In this document: one piece after another, positions 24,983 through 33,833 of the stretch
Position numbering within the stretch: position 1 is the stretch's first letter
Layout: every line of letters begins with the position of its first letter
DNA from: an uncultured Pirellulaceae bacterium
GTDB lineage: Bacteria > Planctomycetota > Planctomycetia > Pirellulales > Pirellulaceae
Direction: 5' to 3'
Assembly (NCBI GenBank): GCA_937921995.1
Contig: CAKZVF010000217.1
Span: 1 to 49,240, forward strand
DNA: 49,240 bases
Position numbers and translations under genes: made by a program
The notes under the pieces: model-generated
Seen by the model: only the letters and a program-made list of their open reading frames with translations
The model's database searches: none
What the model was told of the DNA's origin: nothing

Positions 24983-25444
24983 TTAAGACCAAGGCAGTTG
25001 GCGATGGATCTGATTTTCGAGGCTTTCGGCAGGCCCTGGGTAGGTTTGGTTATGCCGCGTAATCATCCGGCACAGTCTTTTTAGGTCCGCCGGCACGTAA
25101 AATACTTCGGCAATCCCTAAACTTCGAAGCCATTTTTCAGCGGACCGGATTTGCGAGTCACCGACAACAAAAATTCGTCGCGGCGGCCAAAACAGCGGCC
25201 TCAGTTTGCAAAATTGCTCGGAGCGAACCTCTGGTAACTCGACCACGACAGCCGCGCTAGGATACGCGATAGCTTCGGCGACCAAGTCGTTCTCGTCCAG
25301 TGCCCAAACGGCCGGGCATTCGAAATTGGCTCGTTTTAGCGCTGACTGCCACGAGGCTGAGAATGCGAGGATGAGGACCGGCGATGAGGATTGGCCGTTT
25401 GATGGGCGGCCGGTGATCTGTGTACTTTTTCTTGAACTATTCAT
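24983..25444 (-). CDS. Small protein overlapping the NtrC-like regulator gene
   Basis: A 153-residue protein whose ATG (25444) lies inside the last codons of the upstream regulator (eight-base overlap, ATGAATAG), so it is translationally coupled. It has a short polar N-terminus. The rest alternates hydrophobic strands and helices (SPVLILAFS, AAVVVELPEV, RRIFVVGD, EVFYVPADLKRLCRMI), like a receiver (CheY-type) fold without a clear phospho-acceptor Asp. No family is recognised with confidence. Its position suggests it works with the regulator. Confidence 0.72.
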   Translation of the reverse strand: MNSSRKSTQITGRPSNGQSSSPVLILAFSASWQSALKRANFECPAVWALDENDLVAEAIAYPSAAVVVELPEVRSEQFCKLRPLFWPPRRIFVVGDSQIRSAEKWLRSLGIAEVFYVPADLKRLCRMITRHNQTYPGPAESLENQIHRQLPWS

Positions 25445-26942
25445 CGGCTTCTTCAAATAGCGGTTCATCCAATGGCCGGAAGTCGTCGGCAGAAAGTCCG
25501 TCGGTGGGCTGATCATCCGCTGCCGGGGCCGGTTGTTCGAAGTCGAAATGCTGAATGCGCCTCAGAAGTTTCGCGCGGCTGACTCCCAGCAATTTGGCGG
25601 CTTTGGTTTTATTGCCTTTGGCCATTTGAAGCGCTCGACCTACCAATTTACGTTCTATCTCTGAAAGATAGTTCTCCAAGTCGATTTCAATGATTTCGCT
25701 GGGTGGGGATTTCAGCGCCGCGATCGCATGGCGAAACTTCTCGGGAAGGTCATCGACGCCAATTTCGTTGCCCTGACAGTTGTTTGATGCTGCGGCGATG
25801 ACCGCCGTGAGTTCCGCCAAATCGCCCGGCCATTGATGCTGGGCCAGCATCTGCATCGCAGCGGTGCTTAATCCACCAAGTTGAACCTCACGGTCGGCGT
25901 TGCAGCGTTCGATTTCGTATTGGATCAGCAGCGGTAGATCGGTCAGATGTTGCTGCAGAGCAATCGTTTCGATGGTTTGCGTTGTCAGCAAGTGGGCCAG
26001 ACCCGGATGAAAACTTTCCGTTTGAGAACAATGAATTAAATCACGTTCGGCGGTTGCCAAAATCCGTAGACGCGAATCGGGCATTTGCAGAATCGACCAT
26101 AACTCGGCCTGTGCTGTGGCGTCGAGCTGATCCGCGTCCAAGACGAGCAACCACGCCAGCGTCTTGTCCGTGCGGTTATCCGTTGCCAGCGCGACCTGCG
26201 TTGCCAATTCGGTGGCTTGAGCGGCACACGATTGTACAAGTTCGCTATCGGCGATGTACCCATGAAGCGTCACGAGGTCACCAATGCTGCTGCCTGCTGA
26301 GTTAGGTGCCTGACGCTGCTGCATAATCATCCGGGCCAGGCTCTCACGACCCGAACCTGCAGGCCCTAGAATCGTGAATTCCAACGCATGCTGAGAAGCG
26401 GCTTGGGTTTGTTTCTGCAATCGCAAGACGTACGGGCTGGTACCAACCAAAGCGCTACAGCGATGCCACGCTTCCATCGAGGCCGCCAGTTGTCTCAAAG
26501 CCGCGTGCAGCCTGTTGGTTTGATCGCGATCATTGTCAGCGATGACTGATTCGGCGGATCGGTTCAATGAAACCACGGCCAGCAGGCAGCGCTGCTCCGG
26601 CGTAACATTGATGAACGAAAAATCAGCGCGCGCTGTTTGCTGCGCGTTGGATACCTCAGCCGAAAAGGATTGCTCGCCAGCAACCCGTGCCGGCGGCGGG
26701 GCCAAGCCACATAACTGACGCTCTGGCGGGGTGAGGTCGAGACTGTTTGAGTAGACCAGGCGCGTGCCGAGTAACTGCTGGGCTGCTTCGCTGGCCGGGA
26801 CGTCCTCTGTCTCGGCACCGATCCACTGGAAAAACGCAGCATTTCCGTAAGCCAAACATTGCTGCTGATCAATGAGATAAACGGGGGTGTCCGATTTCTC
26901 GAGGACTTTGTTCAGGGCTGCTTTGGATCGTGATTTGGCCAT
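25437..26942 (-). CDS. NtrC-like regulator with degenerate AAA+ domain and Fis-type HTH
   Basis: A 501-residue protein with three parts. The first is an N-terminal PAS-like domain (about residues 10-125). The second is a central region resembling the sigma-54 activator AAA+ domain (about 165-400). The third is a C-terminal Fis-type helix-turn-helix (about 428-470: LVGRALQMAKGNKTKAAKLL then GVSRAKLLRRI). The AAA+ part is unusual: Walker A reads GPAGSGRES (193-201) with Arg in place of Lys, Walker B is LLVLDADQL, and no GAFTGA loop for sigma-54 contact is present. It probably binds DNA without activating sigma-54 polymerase. It starts three bases after the accA stop. Confidence 0.8.
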   Translation of the reverse strand: MAKSRSKAALNKVLEKSDTPVYLIDQQQCLAYGNAAFFQWIGAETEDVPASEAAQQLLGTRLVYSNSLDLTPPERQLCGLAPPPARVAGEQSFSAEVSNAQQTARADFSFINVTPEQRCLLAVVSLNRSAESVIADNDRDQTNRLHAALRQLAASMEAWHRCSALVGTSPYVLRLQKQTQAASQHALEFTILGPAGSGRESLARMIMQQRQAPNSAGSSIGDLVTLHGYIADSELVQSCAAQATELATQVALATDNRTDKTLAWLLVLDADQLDATAQAELWSILQMPDSRLRILATAERDLIHCSQTESFHPGLAHLLTTQTIETIALQQHLTDLPLLIQYEIERCNADREVQLGGLSTAAMQMLAQHQWPGDLAELTAVIAAASNNCQGNEIGVDDLPEKFRHAIAALKSPPSEIIEIDLENYLSEIERKLVGRALQMAKGNKTKAAKLLGVSRAKLLRRIQHFDFEQPAPAADDQPTDGLSADDFRPLDEPLFEEADE

Positions 26943-26945
26943 CGT

Positions 26946-27926
26946 TTAATTGCTATTTCCGGCAACCGTCTCGTTGCCGCTTTCGGTGAACACACCGATC
27001 TTTCTGAATCTTTGGTAACGGTTGTCTACCAATTCGTCGATGGTGGACTCCGACAGCGACTTCAGGGTCTTTTTGAAGTAACTGCGTAGTGTCGCGGCCA
27101 TCGAGTGATGGTCGCGGTGGGCTCCTCCCAGCGGTTCTTTGATCACATCATCAACGACCCCCATCTTCAAAAGATCCTTTGACGTGAATTTGAGTGCGTT
27201 GGCGGCTTTCTCGGCATGCTGAGCCCCCTTCCAGAGGATACCCGCGCAACCTTCTGGGCTGATGACGGAATAGTAAGCGTTTTGTAAAACGGCGACGCGA
27301 TCACCAACGCCGATGCCCAACGCACCGCCGCTGCCTCCTTCGCCGATGACGCAACAGATGATGGGGGTCTTCAGGCGAGACATTTCATACATGTTTTCGG
27401 CGATGACTTGGGCTTGCCCACGTTCTTCGGCACCGATGCCGGGATAGGCTCCGGGAGTGTCAATCAAACAAATGACGGGTAACCCGTATTTGGCCGCCAG
27501 ACGCATCTTGGCCATCGCTTTTCGGTAGCCTTCGGGGTGGGCGCAACCAAAATGCGTCTTCTGCCGATCTTTAAAGGTGCGGCCCTTTTGGTGGCCAAGC
27601 ACCATGACCTTCGTGTTGTCCAGTCGGGCAAAGCCAACCCGGATCGCCGGATCATCTCCGAACAGTTTGTCTCCGTGTAGTTCGATAAACTCATCAAAGA
27701 TCAAAGACAAATAATCAACGGTGTGGGGGCGGTCTTTGTGGCGCGCGATCTGAACGGTTTGCCAAGGCGTTAAATTTTCGTAGACGGATTTCGTCCGTTC
27801 GATCAACTCCTTATTTAGGTTCCGCAGGTACTCATCGGCTCCCGCGGCACCGCTGGAGTTCTTTTGAAACGATTCGATCTCAGTAGCGATATCGGCGATG
27901 GGTTGTTCAAAGTCAAGATAGTCCAT
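26946..27926 (-). CDS. accA: Acetyl-CoA carboxylase carboxyltransferase subunit alpha
   Basis: AccA is the alpha half of the carboxyltransferase that moves CO2 from biotin to acetyl-CoA, giving malonyl-CoA for fatty acid synthesis. The 326-residue length is normal. The coiled-coil N-terminus is followed by LTPWQTVQIARHKDRPHTVDY, GFARLDNTKVMVLGHQKG, the CoA-binding CLIDTPGAYPGIGAEERGQA and IGEGGSGGALGIGVGD, and the ISPEGCAGILWK segment. It lies in the minus-strand series downstream of a kinase gene and directly upstream of an NtrC-like regulator. The beta subunit accD is not in the window. Confidence 0.97.
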   Translation of the reverse strand: MDYLDFEQPIADIATEIESFQKNSSGAAGADEYLRNLNKELIERTKSVYENLTPWQTVQIARHKDRPHTVDYLSLIFDEFIELHGDKLFGDDPAIRVGFARLDNTKVMVLGHQKGRTFKDRQKTHFGCAHPEGYRKAMAKMRLAAKYGLPVICLIDTPGAYPGIGAEERGQAQVIAENMYEMSRLKTPIICCVIGEGGSGGALGIGVGDRVAVLQNAYYSVISPEGCAGILWKGAQHAEKAANALKFTSKDLLKMGVVDDVIKEPLGGAHRDHHSMAATLRSYFKKTLKSLSESTIDELVDNRYQRFRKIGVFTESGNETVAGNSN

Positions 27927-28002
27927 GGTCGGCTAAGCTTCTTCAGTGCAAATGTAGGTGTTAAGAACGACAGTCGTTGGTGTGAATTTGATTCGGTTTT
28001 TT

Positions 28003-28869
28003 TTACCGTCGGAAATTTTTCGGACGCATGCTGTGGCGATAGATTTGGATTTTGTCCAGTTCGTTGATGAACTCTCTCATCGTTTGAATTCGTTTGTCGG
28101 GGTCCTTGGCCAGCATCATGCGAACCAGCGCGGCAAAGTCCTTGGACGCGCCGCTGACGGCCAGCAGATTGGGGATCGGTGCGCTGAGGTGTTTGCTGAG
28201 TAATTGTTCCGGCGATGCCGCGTTGTAGGGCGTTTTGCCCGACATCATCTCAAACAGCATACACCCAAATCCGTAGATGTCTGCCCGCACATCGAGGTGT
28301 TTGCGGCGGATTTGCTCGGGCGAGATATAGCTGCGGGTGCCCATGATCGTTTTGGCTTTGTTCGATCCCAGTCCCAAGAAACCTTTTTTCTTGTCCTTCA
28401 CAGCGATCGAAAAGTCAATCAGTTTTACATTGGCCTGTTCGTCGACCAGATAGTTATCAGGTTTAATATCGCAATGAATCCAACCCACATCGTGAAGGTG
28501 CGCCAGACCCTCGGCTGCGGCACGCATCACGATGCCCATATTCTCCGCCAGTACCTCAGGCCGTTCGCGAATTTCGATCTTCAAGTTACGCGCCTGATAC
28601 AGCTGCATGGAGACCAAAGGAAATCCTTGGTCTTCGTGGTAATCAAAGATCTTAATGACGTTCGGATGGTTGACGTACTGACCGACCATGGCCTCGTGTT
28701 TGAGTTGGCCAATTTCATCTTTGTCGGTGCGAAAGTCAGACAACAGAACCTTAAGGGCGATGCGCTCCTTTTCGTTGATGCGTTTGGCTTCCCACACCGC
28801 AGTGGTGGTACCACTTCGAATCAATCGCAACAATTGAAACGGTCCGATGAAGCTTTTTCCGATTGACAC
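28003..28869 (-). CDS. Ser/Thr protein kinase, atypical glycine loop
   Basis: A 288-residue protein that is almost entirely a Hanks-type kinase domain with no membrane segment, so it is cytoplasmic. It has the ALK lysine (K40), a catalytic loop HCDIKPDN (residues 132-139, Asp134 present), a metal-binding DFS in place of DFG (152-154), and SPE for APE (183-185). The N-terminal loop reads IRSGTTTAVWEA instead of GxGxxG, so ATP binding may differ. It lies 71 bases after truA and 76 bases before accA, in the same direction. A role in controlling fatty acid synthesis is a guess from position. Confidence 0.88.
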   Translation of the reverse strand: MSIGKSFIGPFQLLRLIRSGTTTAVWEAKRINEKERIALKVLLSDFRTDKDEIGQLKHEAMVGQYVNHPNVIKIFDYHEDQGFPLVSMQLYQARNLKIEIRERPEVLAENMGIVMRAAAEGLAHLHDVGWIHCDIKPDNYLVDEQANVKLIDFSIAVKDKKKGFLGLGSNKAKTIMGTRSYISPEQIRRKHLDVRADIYGFGCMLFEMMSGKTPYNAASPEQLLSKHLSAPIPNLLAVSGASKDFAALVRMMLAKDPDKRIQTMREFINELDKIQIYRHSMRPKNFRR

Positions 28870-28940
28870 TTGAACAATCCGTTGGGTTGGTTTCGCTAAA
28901 ATAAAAATACGTTCGCGGCGACGACGGGGCGGTCGTTATT

Positions 28941-29705
28941 TTACCCCAAATTATCATCGCGATAAACAACGTGATCCAGAAACAGTCCATGAGCGGGGGC
29001 GGTTTGTCCGGCTAATTTGCGATCTTTTTGATCTAAAAGCCATGGAATCCACTCGGGAGATTCCAGCCCCCTGCCAACAGGCACCAGCGTTCCCACGATA
29101 TTTCGAACCATGTTGTACAAAAAACCGTTGGCGGTGACGGTAACGGTGATATCCTCGAACGGCCCTCGACGGTTCATTTCAACGCGGCACTCGGTCACCG
29201 TGCGCACCGTACTTTGGCGCACCGAACCGGTGGCCTCGAAGCTGGCGAAATCATGCTCGCCCACGAAAAGACCCGCCGCTTCATGCATCGCAGTGGCGTC
29301 CAAGTTGTAAGAAACGAACCAAGCATAACGCTCGCGCAGCGGATCCAGAATCCGACCTGACTGAATGTAGTATTGATAGGTTTTCTGGACCGAGTGAGTG
29401 ATGGCGTTGAAATCGGCGTCGACCTCTTGTGCCGATAGGATCGAGATGTCCGTTGGCGAATTTGCGTTGACCGCCCGGAGAAGCCGACTGCAATCAAGCG
29501 CCGATTGCGTCACCAAGGAGCAAACCTGATGTCGCGCGTGAACGCCCGAATCGGTTCGTCCGCTGCCGGTGATGGTGATTTCTTCGCCGGTAATTTTTTT
29601 CCAAGATTCCTCCAGCGTTTGTTGAATCGAAGGCGCATTTTTTTGGCGCTGCCAGCCGCAGTAGTTCGTTCCATCGTAGGTGATGGTGAGTTTCAAAGTT
29701 CGCAT
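28941..29705 (-). CDS. truA: tRNA pseudouridine(38-40) synthase
   Basis: TruA converts uridines 38-40 of the anticodon arm to pseudouridine. The 254-residue protein starts MRTLKLTITYDGTNYCGWQRQ (split here as the TYDG and GWQRQ motifs) and has the catalytic ITGSGRTDSGVHARHQV (Asp in RTD, about residue 52). Further on are the KTYQYYI strand, the DFASFEATGS segment and the C-terminal NGFLYNMVRNIVGTLV. The length is normal. It is the first gene of the minus-strand series toward accA and mrp. Confidence 0.96.
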   Translation of the reverse strand: MRTLKLTITYDGTNYCGWQRQKNAPSIQQTLEESWKKITGEEITITGSGRTDSGVHARHQVCSLVTQSALDCSRLLRAVNANSPTDISILSAQEVDADFNAITHSVQKTYQYYIQSGRILDPLRERYAWFVSYNLDATAMHEAAGLFVGEHDFASFEATGSVRQSTVRTVTECRVEMNRRGPFEDITVTVTANGFLYNMVRNIVGTLVPVGRGLESPEWIPWLLDQKDRKLAGQTAPAHGLFLDHVVYRDDNLG

Positions 29706-30056
29706 CGCGGGATTTTAACGAGCGACTGCCAGAGGTTCTAGCGGCTATTTTGGGGTGCGATGTGCTAAATACTGCGTGAGCGCCATCGTTTTGGATGGCT
29801 CAGCGGTCAAACTGAAACATTTACAATCACTTCCAACAGGGGCCATGCTGGCATGGGTGTGAAAGCGATCGGTGGTAGCGGAGTTTGATGCCGCGAATAT
29901 CGGAGTAAGGCCTGTTTTTAAAATTTCGCAGTGCTCTGGCACGCCGATTGCTGTGAGTAGATTCTGTTGCAAAAGACATTTGCAACGATTGTCAAAACGA
30001 CATCAGCCGCAGCGATGCCACCGGCGTTGTTGCTTCCAAGAATAAAGGGAATTGAA
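29706..30056. other. Intergenic region between truA and a small ORF
   Basis: The 351 bases separate divergent genes and must contain the truA promoter and that of the small plus-strand gene. No ORF with a ribosome site, hairpin terminator or known RNA motif was noticed. An AGGGA stretch near 30046 serves the following small gene. Confidence 0.45.
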
Positions 30057-30293
30057 ATGGTCGCTACGCTAAAAAAATTGAACACGGGCTCGTCCGAAAC
30101 CAAAACAAAATCTGCCGAGTCATTTTTGAAGGTTGCAAGACTTGGAGATCTCATGGACGACGCAACGATGGACGCGCTCCGCCGTGCGGCTAAGATTCGA
30201 AGCGCTTGGTCTGCTGATGAGGTGGCTCGTCGGAAGCAGGTCGGCAGAGAACGCCTTTGCGAACTCAAAACCCTCTTGGCCATCAACAATTAA
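30057..30293 (+). CDS. 78-residue basic protein of unknown function
   Basis: A small protein with a Lys/Ser/Thr-rich start and a helical, charged second half (DDATMDALRRAAKIRSAW, then SADEVARRKQVGRERLCEL). ATG 30057 is chosen over the upstream in-frame start at 29967 because an AGGGA ribosome site lies just upstream and the upstream extension looks non-coding. The spacing of Leu, Arg and Glu could suit a helical bundle or a DNA-binding segment, but no family is recognised. It stands alone between truA and the HTTM gene. Confidence 0.6.
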   Translation: MVATLKKLNTGSSETKTKSAESFLKVARLGDLMDDATMDALRRAAKIRSAWSADEVARRKQVGRERLCELKTLLAINN

Positions 30294-30363
30294 GTAAACC
30301 CGGTCGCGGGTTGGGCGCTCAGCCTGATTAAAACATTGCAGGGGGCGGGCTAAGAGCACATCA

Positions 30364-31320
30364 CTAGTTTACAGGCCTGTCTTGGGGCTTCCGTTGAAAC
30401 CATTCTGGCGAAACGAATGCCAGGTTCGCGATCAGCATCACCAGTCCGAACGTCATCATGCCCATGCAGATACCGATGCCTAAATGCATGGGGATCGCAA
30501 GCATCAGCATGATCGGCCGCGTTAGCTTTGGCCAGATCAAAGCCGCGTAACCGACCTCCCAAAACAACGTAAGCAAAGTGATCACCGCCACGATGCTCAT
30601 CTGATCGGCCATGAAAGTCATGTCAACAGTTTGGTATTCGTAGCTGGCGAAGGCACCCCAGAGAGCTTCGCCATTCCACCATGTATCGCCTTGGCATTTG
30701 CCCAACCCTGCAAACAGATACACCACGCACAGGTGGATTTGAATCAAACGCGTGGCAATCGAATTCCAAGGGCTGACCTCCGGTGCGGCGTGCGTCTGAG
30801 ATTTGCGTGAGGCGAACCAGCGGTCAATTGAGAAAGCGTCTCCGCAGTTGCCCACCGCTAAGTACAAAGTCAAAAAGGCAAGAATCTGATCCAGTCCGAA
30901 CAGGGCTCCGGTCGCGCGGTTGGCATACGAAATGACCAGTGCCGCCGTGATCCAAGAGAAAAACTTCGTCTGCCAACCGACCACGTAGCACGCCACCGCC
31001 AGCAGCCCCAAAATGTGCACCGGCATCCACAGCTCCGCGGGCAGCCAATCAAAATGGCTCCACGCAAACGTCGATTCCAGCGGGTTTGGGAACAAGTGCG
31101 TTCGGTAGTCCAAGGGCAGTAATTTCCCGCCGATGAATCCGTCGAACTCTAACGTCCAGACGGCGTGCGAATACAGCACCATCAACCCTGTGAGAATTCT
31201 TATCACCGCCAAAGTTTGCGGGGCGCTGGGGCGAAACCAAAATGCATTCCAAGCCGCCGACCATTGCTGGGCGAAGGCGCTTTGCTGCCGATGATCTAAG
31301 TTGGTGTTGGAATCGCTCAT
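30364..31320 (-). CDS. HTTM-domain membrane protein
   Basis: A 318-residue protein with about seven hydrophobic helices, resembling the HTTM (horizontally transferred transmembrane) domain related to vitamin-K-dependent gamma-carboxylase. Typical features are an early AVIRILTGLMVLYSH helix, LFGLDQILAFLTLYLAVGN, and the IHLCVVYLFAGLGKCQGDTW segment with the conserved lysine, followed by WNGEALW. Its function in planctomycetes is unknown. Its ATG overlaps the stop of the upstream gene by four bases, so the two are coupled. Confidence 0.82.
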   Translation of the reverse strand: MSDSNTNLDHRQQSAFAQQWSAAWNAFWFRPSAPQTLAVIRILTGLMVLYSHAVWTLEFDGFIGGKLLPLDYRTHLFPNPLESTFAWSHFDWLPAELWMPVHILGLLAVACYVVGWQTKFFSWITAALVISYANRATGALFGLDQILAFLTLYLAVGNCGDAFSIDRWFASRKSQTHAAPEVSPWNSIATRLIQIHLCVVYLFAGLGKCQGDTWWNGEALWGAFASYEYQTVDMTFMADQMSIVAVITLLTLFWEVGYAALIWPKLTRPIMLMLAIPMHLGIGICMGMMTFGLVMLIANLAFVSPEWFQRKPQDRPVN

Positions 31321-32156
31321 TGTGCCGACTCCTTAGCATCGCCGGATGCTACAAAGTCGGATTTTTTGAAGCGGCCGATAACACGATTGGTGGGATAACG
31401 CAAAAACACGTCATCGTCCAGATCAGCGCCTTGGCGGACTTCGACGGGAAACGGAATGGTGCGGGTGACAACGGAGATCTCAATTTCGTCACCATCGTAT
31501 CTTCGCAGCAGAAATTCTCCTGTTGTTCGAACCAAGGCTTTGATACGCGCGATCGTCCTTTTGTATTCGGATTCTTCTTGAGCGCGCTGTTTCTCTAGCT
31601 CCGCCGCCAGTTTTAGTTTTGCATTTTTCTTGAGTAACGCGACACGTTCACTTTTTTCACGATTCAGTTTTTCGAATTCGTTAGGGCTGGGCGTTTGCGC
31701 GTGTTCTGCAAAGATGGTTTCGCTGAGCATGAACCAGCGGTGGTACAGCAGGCGTGGCCATGCATTGTCACGATCGGGGAACGTTCCTTCGATCTGCGTG
31801 CCGTCGTTTTTAGTGATCTTGTATTGCACAAGATGGCTGTCGCCGGGGTTGGGCGCGAAGAAACGGTAGCCGTGACCCATGAATAGGCCACGATGTATTG
31901 GTGCAATCGTACGGGCGATCGGCGCGGTCAGGTGTTGTGAATTGATTGGATTGGATAAGGGGCCAATCAGAAGAACGAACAGGTACGCCAAAATCACCAC
32001 CGACCCGACCGCACGTTTCAGCGGCGACCATGGCAAACCGGTAGCGTTGGAGGTTACGGAAGGATGGGGTGAAGCGACGTGGTCGGCGTTAGACATTGCC
32101 GGTGGCGTAGATGCTTCCGTCGTGCTTCGTTTCTGTTTTCTTTTTTTCGAACTCAT
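31317..32156 (-). CDS. Single-span membrane protein coupled to the HTTM protein
   Basis: A 279-residue protein with a basic cytoplasmic N-terminus (SSKKRKQKRSTTEA), one membrane helix (AVGSVVILAYLFVLLIGPL, about residues 49-67) and a soluble C-terminal domain with a Lys/Glu-rich coiled segment (about 165-205). The segment HGYRFFAPNPGDSHLVQYKI after the helix is conserved, as I recall, in proteins encoded beside HTTM genes. The four-base overlap with the HTTM gene supports a shared complex. No catalytic motif was seen. Confidence 0.75.
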   Translation of the reverse strand: MSSKKRKQKRSTTEASTPPAMSNADHVASPHPSVTSNATGLPWSPLKRAVGSVVILAYLFVLLIGPLSNPINSQHLTAPIARTIAPIHRGLFMGHGYRFFAPNPGDSHLVQYKITKNDGTQIEGTFPDRDNAWPRLLYHRWFMLSETIFAEHAQTPSPNEFEKLNREKSERVALLKKNAKLKLAAELEKQRAQEESEYKRTIARIKALVRTTGEFLLRRYDGDEIEISVVTRTIPFPVEVRQGADLDDDVFLRYPTNRVIGRFKKSDFVASGDAKESAQ

Positions 32157-32187
32157 GACTCTCTAATTTTAGTTGTCGACAGCCCAC

Positions 32188-32224
32188 AAAAAGAACCCGT
32201 TTCTACCACGACGGTAAAAACGGG
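32188..32224 (-). terminator. Terminator of the TIGR03000-type gene
   Basis: Inverted arms CCCGTTT (32196-32202) and AAACGGG (32218-32224), extended inside by TACC and GGTA, form a hairpin. On the minus strand it is followed by TTCTTTTT (32188-32195), as expected for termination of the gene ending at 32295. Confidence 0.75.
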
Positions 32225-32294
32225 CTAAAATGAAATGTCATCATCGGCACAACCGATCGCCCGAATGTGCGATTGGGCGGGCCTTGCCAGCGTT

Positions 32295-33833
32295 CTATTT
32301 TTGAGCGATCGCCGTGTGTTGCGCTTTGCGATCGGAGCCATAACCGCCCATGGCGATCATTTCTTTGGCTCCGGCAACCAAATCAAGTGTCTTTGTTTCA
32401 ACGACTTGTTTACCGTCCTTGAAGTAGCGGACTTCGATTTTGTAGTCATTCCAAGACTGCTCGTTAGAGAGCTTGCGTGTCGAAAACGTGCGGATTTTGC
32501 CTTTGGCCTTCGTCTTTTGGCCGTCCAGCAAAACTTCAGCGTCAGCGGGAACCTTTAATACCAACGTGGTGATCTGTGGCTGGTCGAATTTGAATCGGAC
32601 CAAACGATCTTGTCCCGGGCGCATGCTGACCAACCGCGTCCGCACGATTTCACGTCCGTCTTTGTTGATGACGGCTTTGACACGGTAGCGGTAGTTTTTG
32701 TCTTTTGAAAGGTTCCGAGAGACATATTGCCGAAGCGTTCCCTCGGTCTTGGTCAGTTTCCCATTGATGTAGACTTTCGCTTCGCGAGGCAGTTTCAAAG
32801 ATAGGATGGCTTTGGACTTGCCTGTACGGAATTCAGTTGAGTCCGCATCGGCATCGGGAATGGGAGCATCCGGTAATCCATCGCCAAAGCTTGGGCCAGA
32901 GCCTGGAGCATCACCGGGATCGATCGGACCAAAAATAGTGCCAGGCTGTGGCTCCGACGAATTGTTGAACGAGGGATCAAATTCCGATGCACCGTAATCC
33001 AAGACAGGCGCGTCGTAGCCTGTTTCGACAGCACCGGGGATGCCGTAGCTGTCTGTAGTGCCGCCGATGATGGAACCACTGTCATAGGTAGGGACTTCTA
33101 AACTGTTGACGGGGCTGCTGTAAGCGTCTTCGATGGTGCCGTAGACCAGTCCGCTGTCGTAGGATAACGGGCTGTTATAAGTTGCCACCGGATAGGAGCT
33201 ATCGAAGGAACTGATCGGGTAGCTGAGATCCGAAGCGCCGCTTAAGTAACTCGATCCCCAGTCGCCGTAATAGTTTTCTGTTGCTTCGCCGGAATAGAGT
33301 CCGCCGAAGGATAGTCCGCCGGTGGATCCGTAGCTGTCGGCAGCAGCGTAGGTGCCACCGGAACTCCACGTTGAGTAACCGGGACCTCCACCGACAGATC
33401 CGGCGGAGCCTCCTGCGATCGCGAATGAACCTGTCGATCCCCAGCCACCGGTGGAACCACCACCCAATAATCCGCCGCCGAACAAACGGTTGCGTAGGGC
33501 GCCTCCGCCCAATCCACCGCCTAAGAGGCCGCCGCGACTGCCGGCGGAGCCCATGCTGCCTCCGCCAATGTTTGCGATTCTGTTGCCGATAAGGCCGACG
33601 CCATCACCGACGATGCCTACACCGTTGCCCACGATGCCCAGCAGGTTTCGTAGCGGGCGTCTTCCGGCGAGTAAACCGCCGCCACCGCCCCAGCTGCCAC
33701 CACCTGAACCAAATCCACCGCGCGAACTTCCCCAGCTACCGCCGTAAGCGTTGGCCGTTTCAGAAATCCCCAGCGACAAAACGATCATCAAAGCGACGAT
33801 CGCTCCGAATTTGCCTGTCCATTGCTTGATCAT
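32295..33833 (-). CDS. Secreted Gly/Ser-rich protein with two TIGR03000-type domains
   Basis: A 512-residue exported protein. A signal peptide (about residues 1-29, IVALMIVLSLGISETANA) is followed by about 115 residues of Gly/Ser/Leu-rich repeats. A Tyr/Ser/Gly-rich low-complexity stretch (about 120-310) and two copies of a beta-rich domain of about 75 residues (about 340-415 and 418-495) follow. Both copies share the core L.LP..A.V.(I/L)(N/D)G..T...G..R.(Y/F)..R.L, which is the TIGR03000 pattern typical of planctomycetes. A strong AGGAGAG ribosome site precedes the ATG. A cell-surface structural role is likely but unproven. Confidence 0.88.
   Translation of the reverse strand: MIKQWTGKFGAIVALMIVLSLGISETANAYGGSWGSSRGGFGSGGGSWGGGGGLLAGRRPLRNLLGIVGNGVGIVGDGVGLIGNRIANIGGGSMGSAGSRGGLLGGGLGGGALRNRLFGGGLLGGGSTGGWGSTGSFAIAGGSAGSVGGGPGYSTWSSGGTYAAADSYGSTGGLSFGGLYSGEATENYYGDWGSSYLSGASDLSYPISSFDSSYPVATYNSPLSYDSGLVYGTIEDAYSSPVNSLEVPTYDSGSIIGGTTDSYGIPGAVETGYDAPVLDYGASEFDPSFNNSSEPQPGTIFGPIDPGDAPGSGPSFGDGLPDAPIPDADADSTEFRTGKSKAILSLKLPREAKVYINGKLTKTEGTLRQYVSRNLSKDKNYRYRVKAVINKDGREIVRTRLVSMRPGQDRLVRFKFDQPQITTLVLKVPADAEVLLDGQKTKAKGKIRTFSTRKLSNEQSWNDYKIEVRYFKDGKQVVETKTLDLVAGAKEMIAMGGYGSDRKAQHTAIAQK

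Noticed and set aside
33451-33747. Proline-rich plus-strand ORF
   Set aside because: It is the complement of the Gly-rich segment of the TIGR03000-type protein; GGN codons reversed give NCC, mostly Pro, Ser, Thr and Ala.
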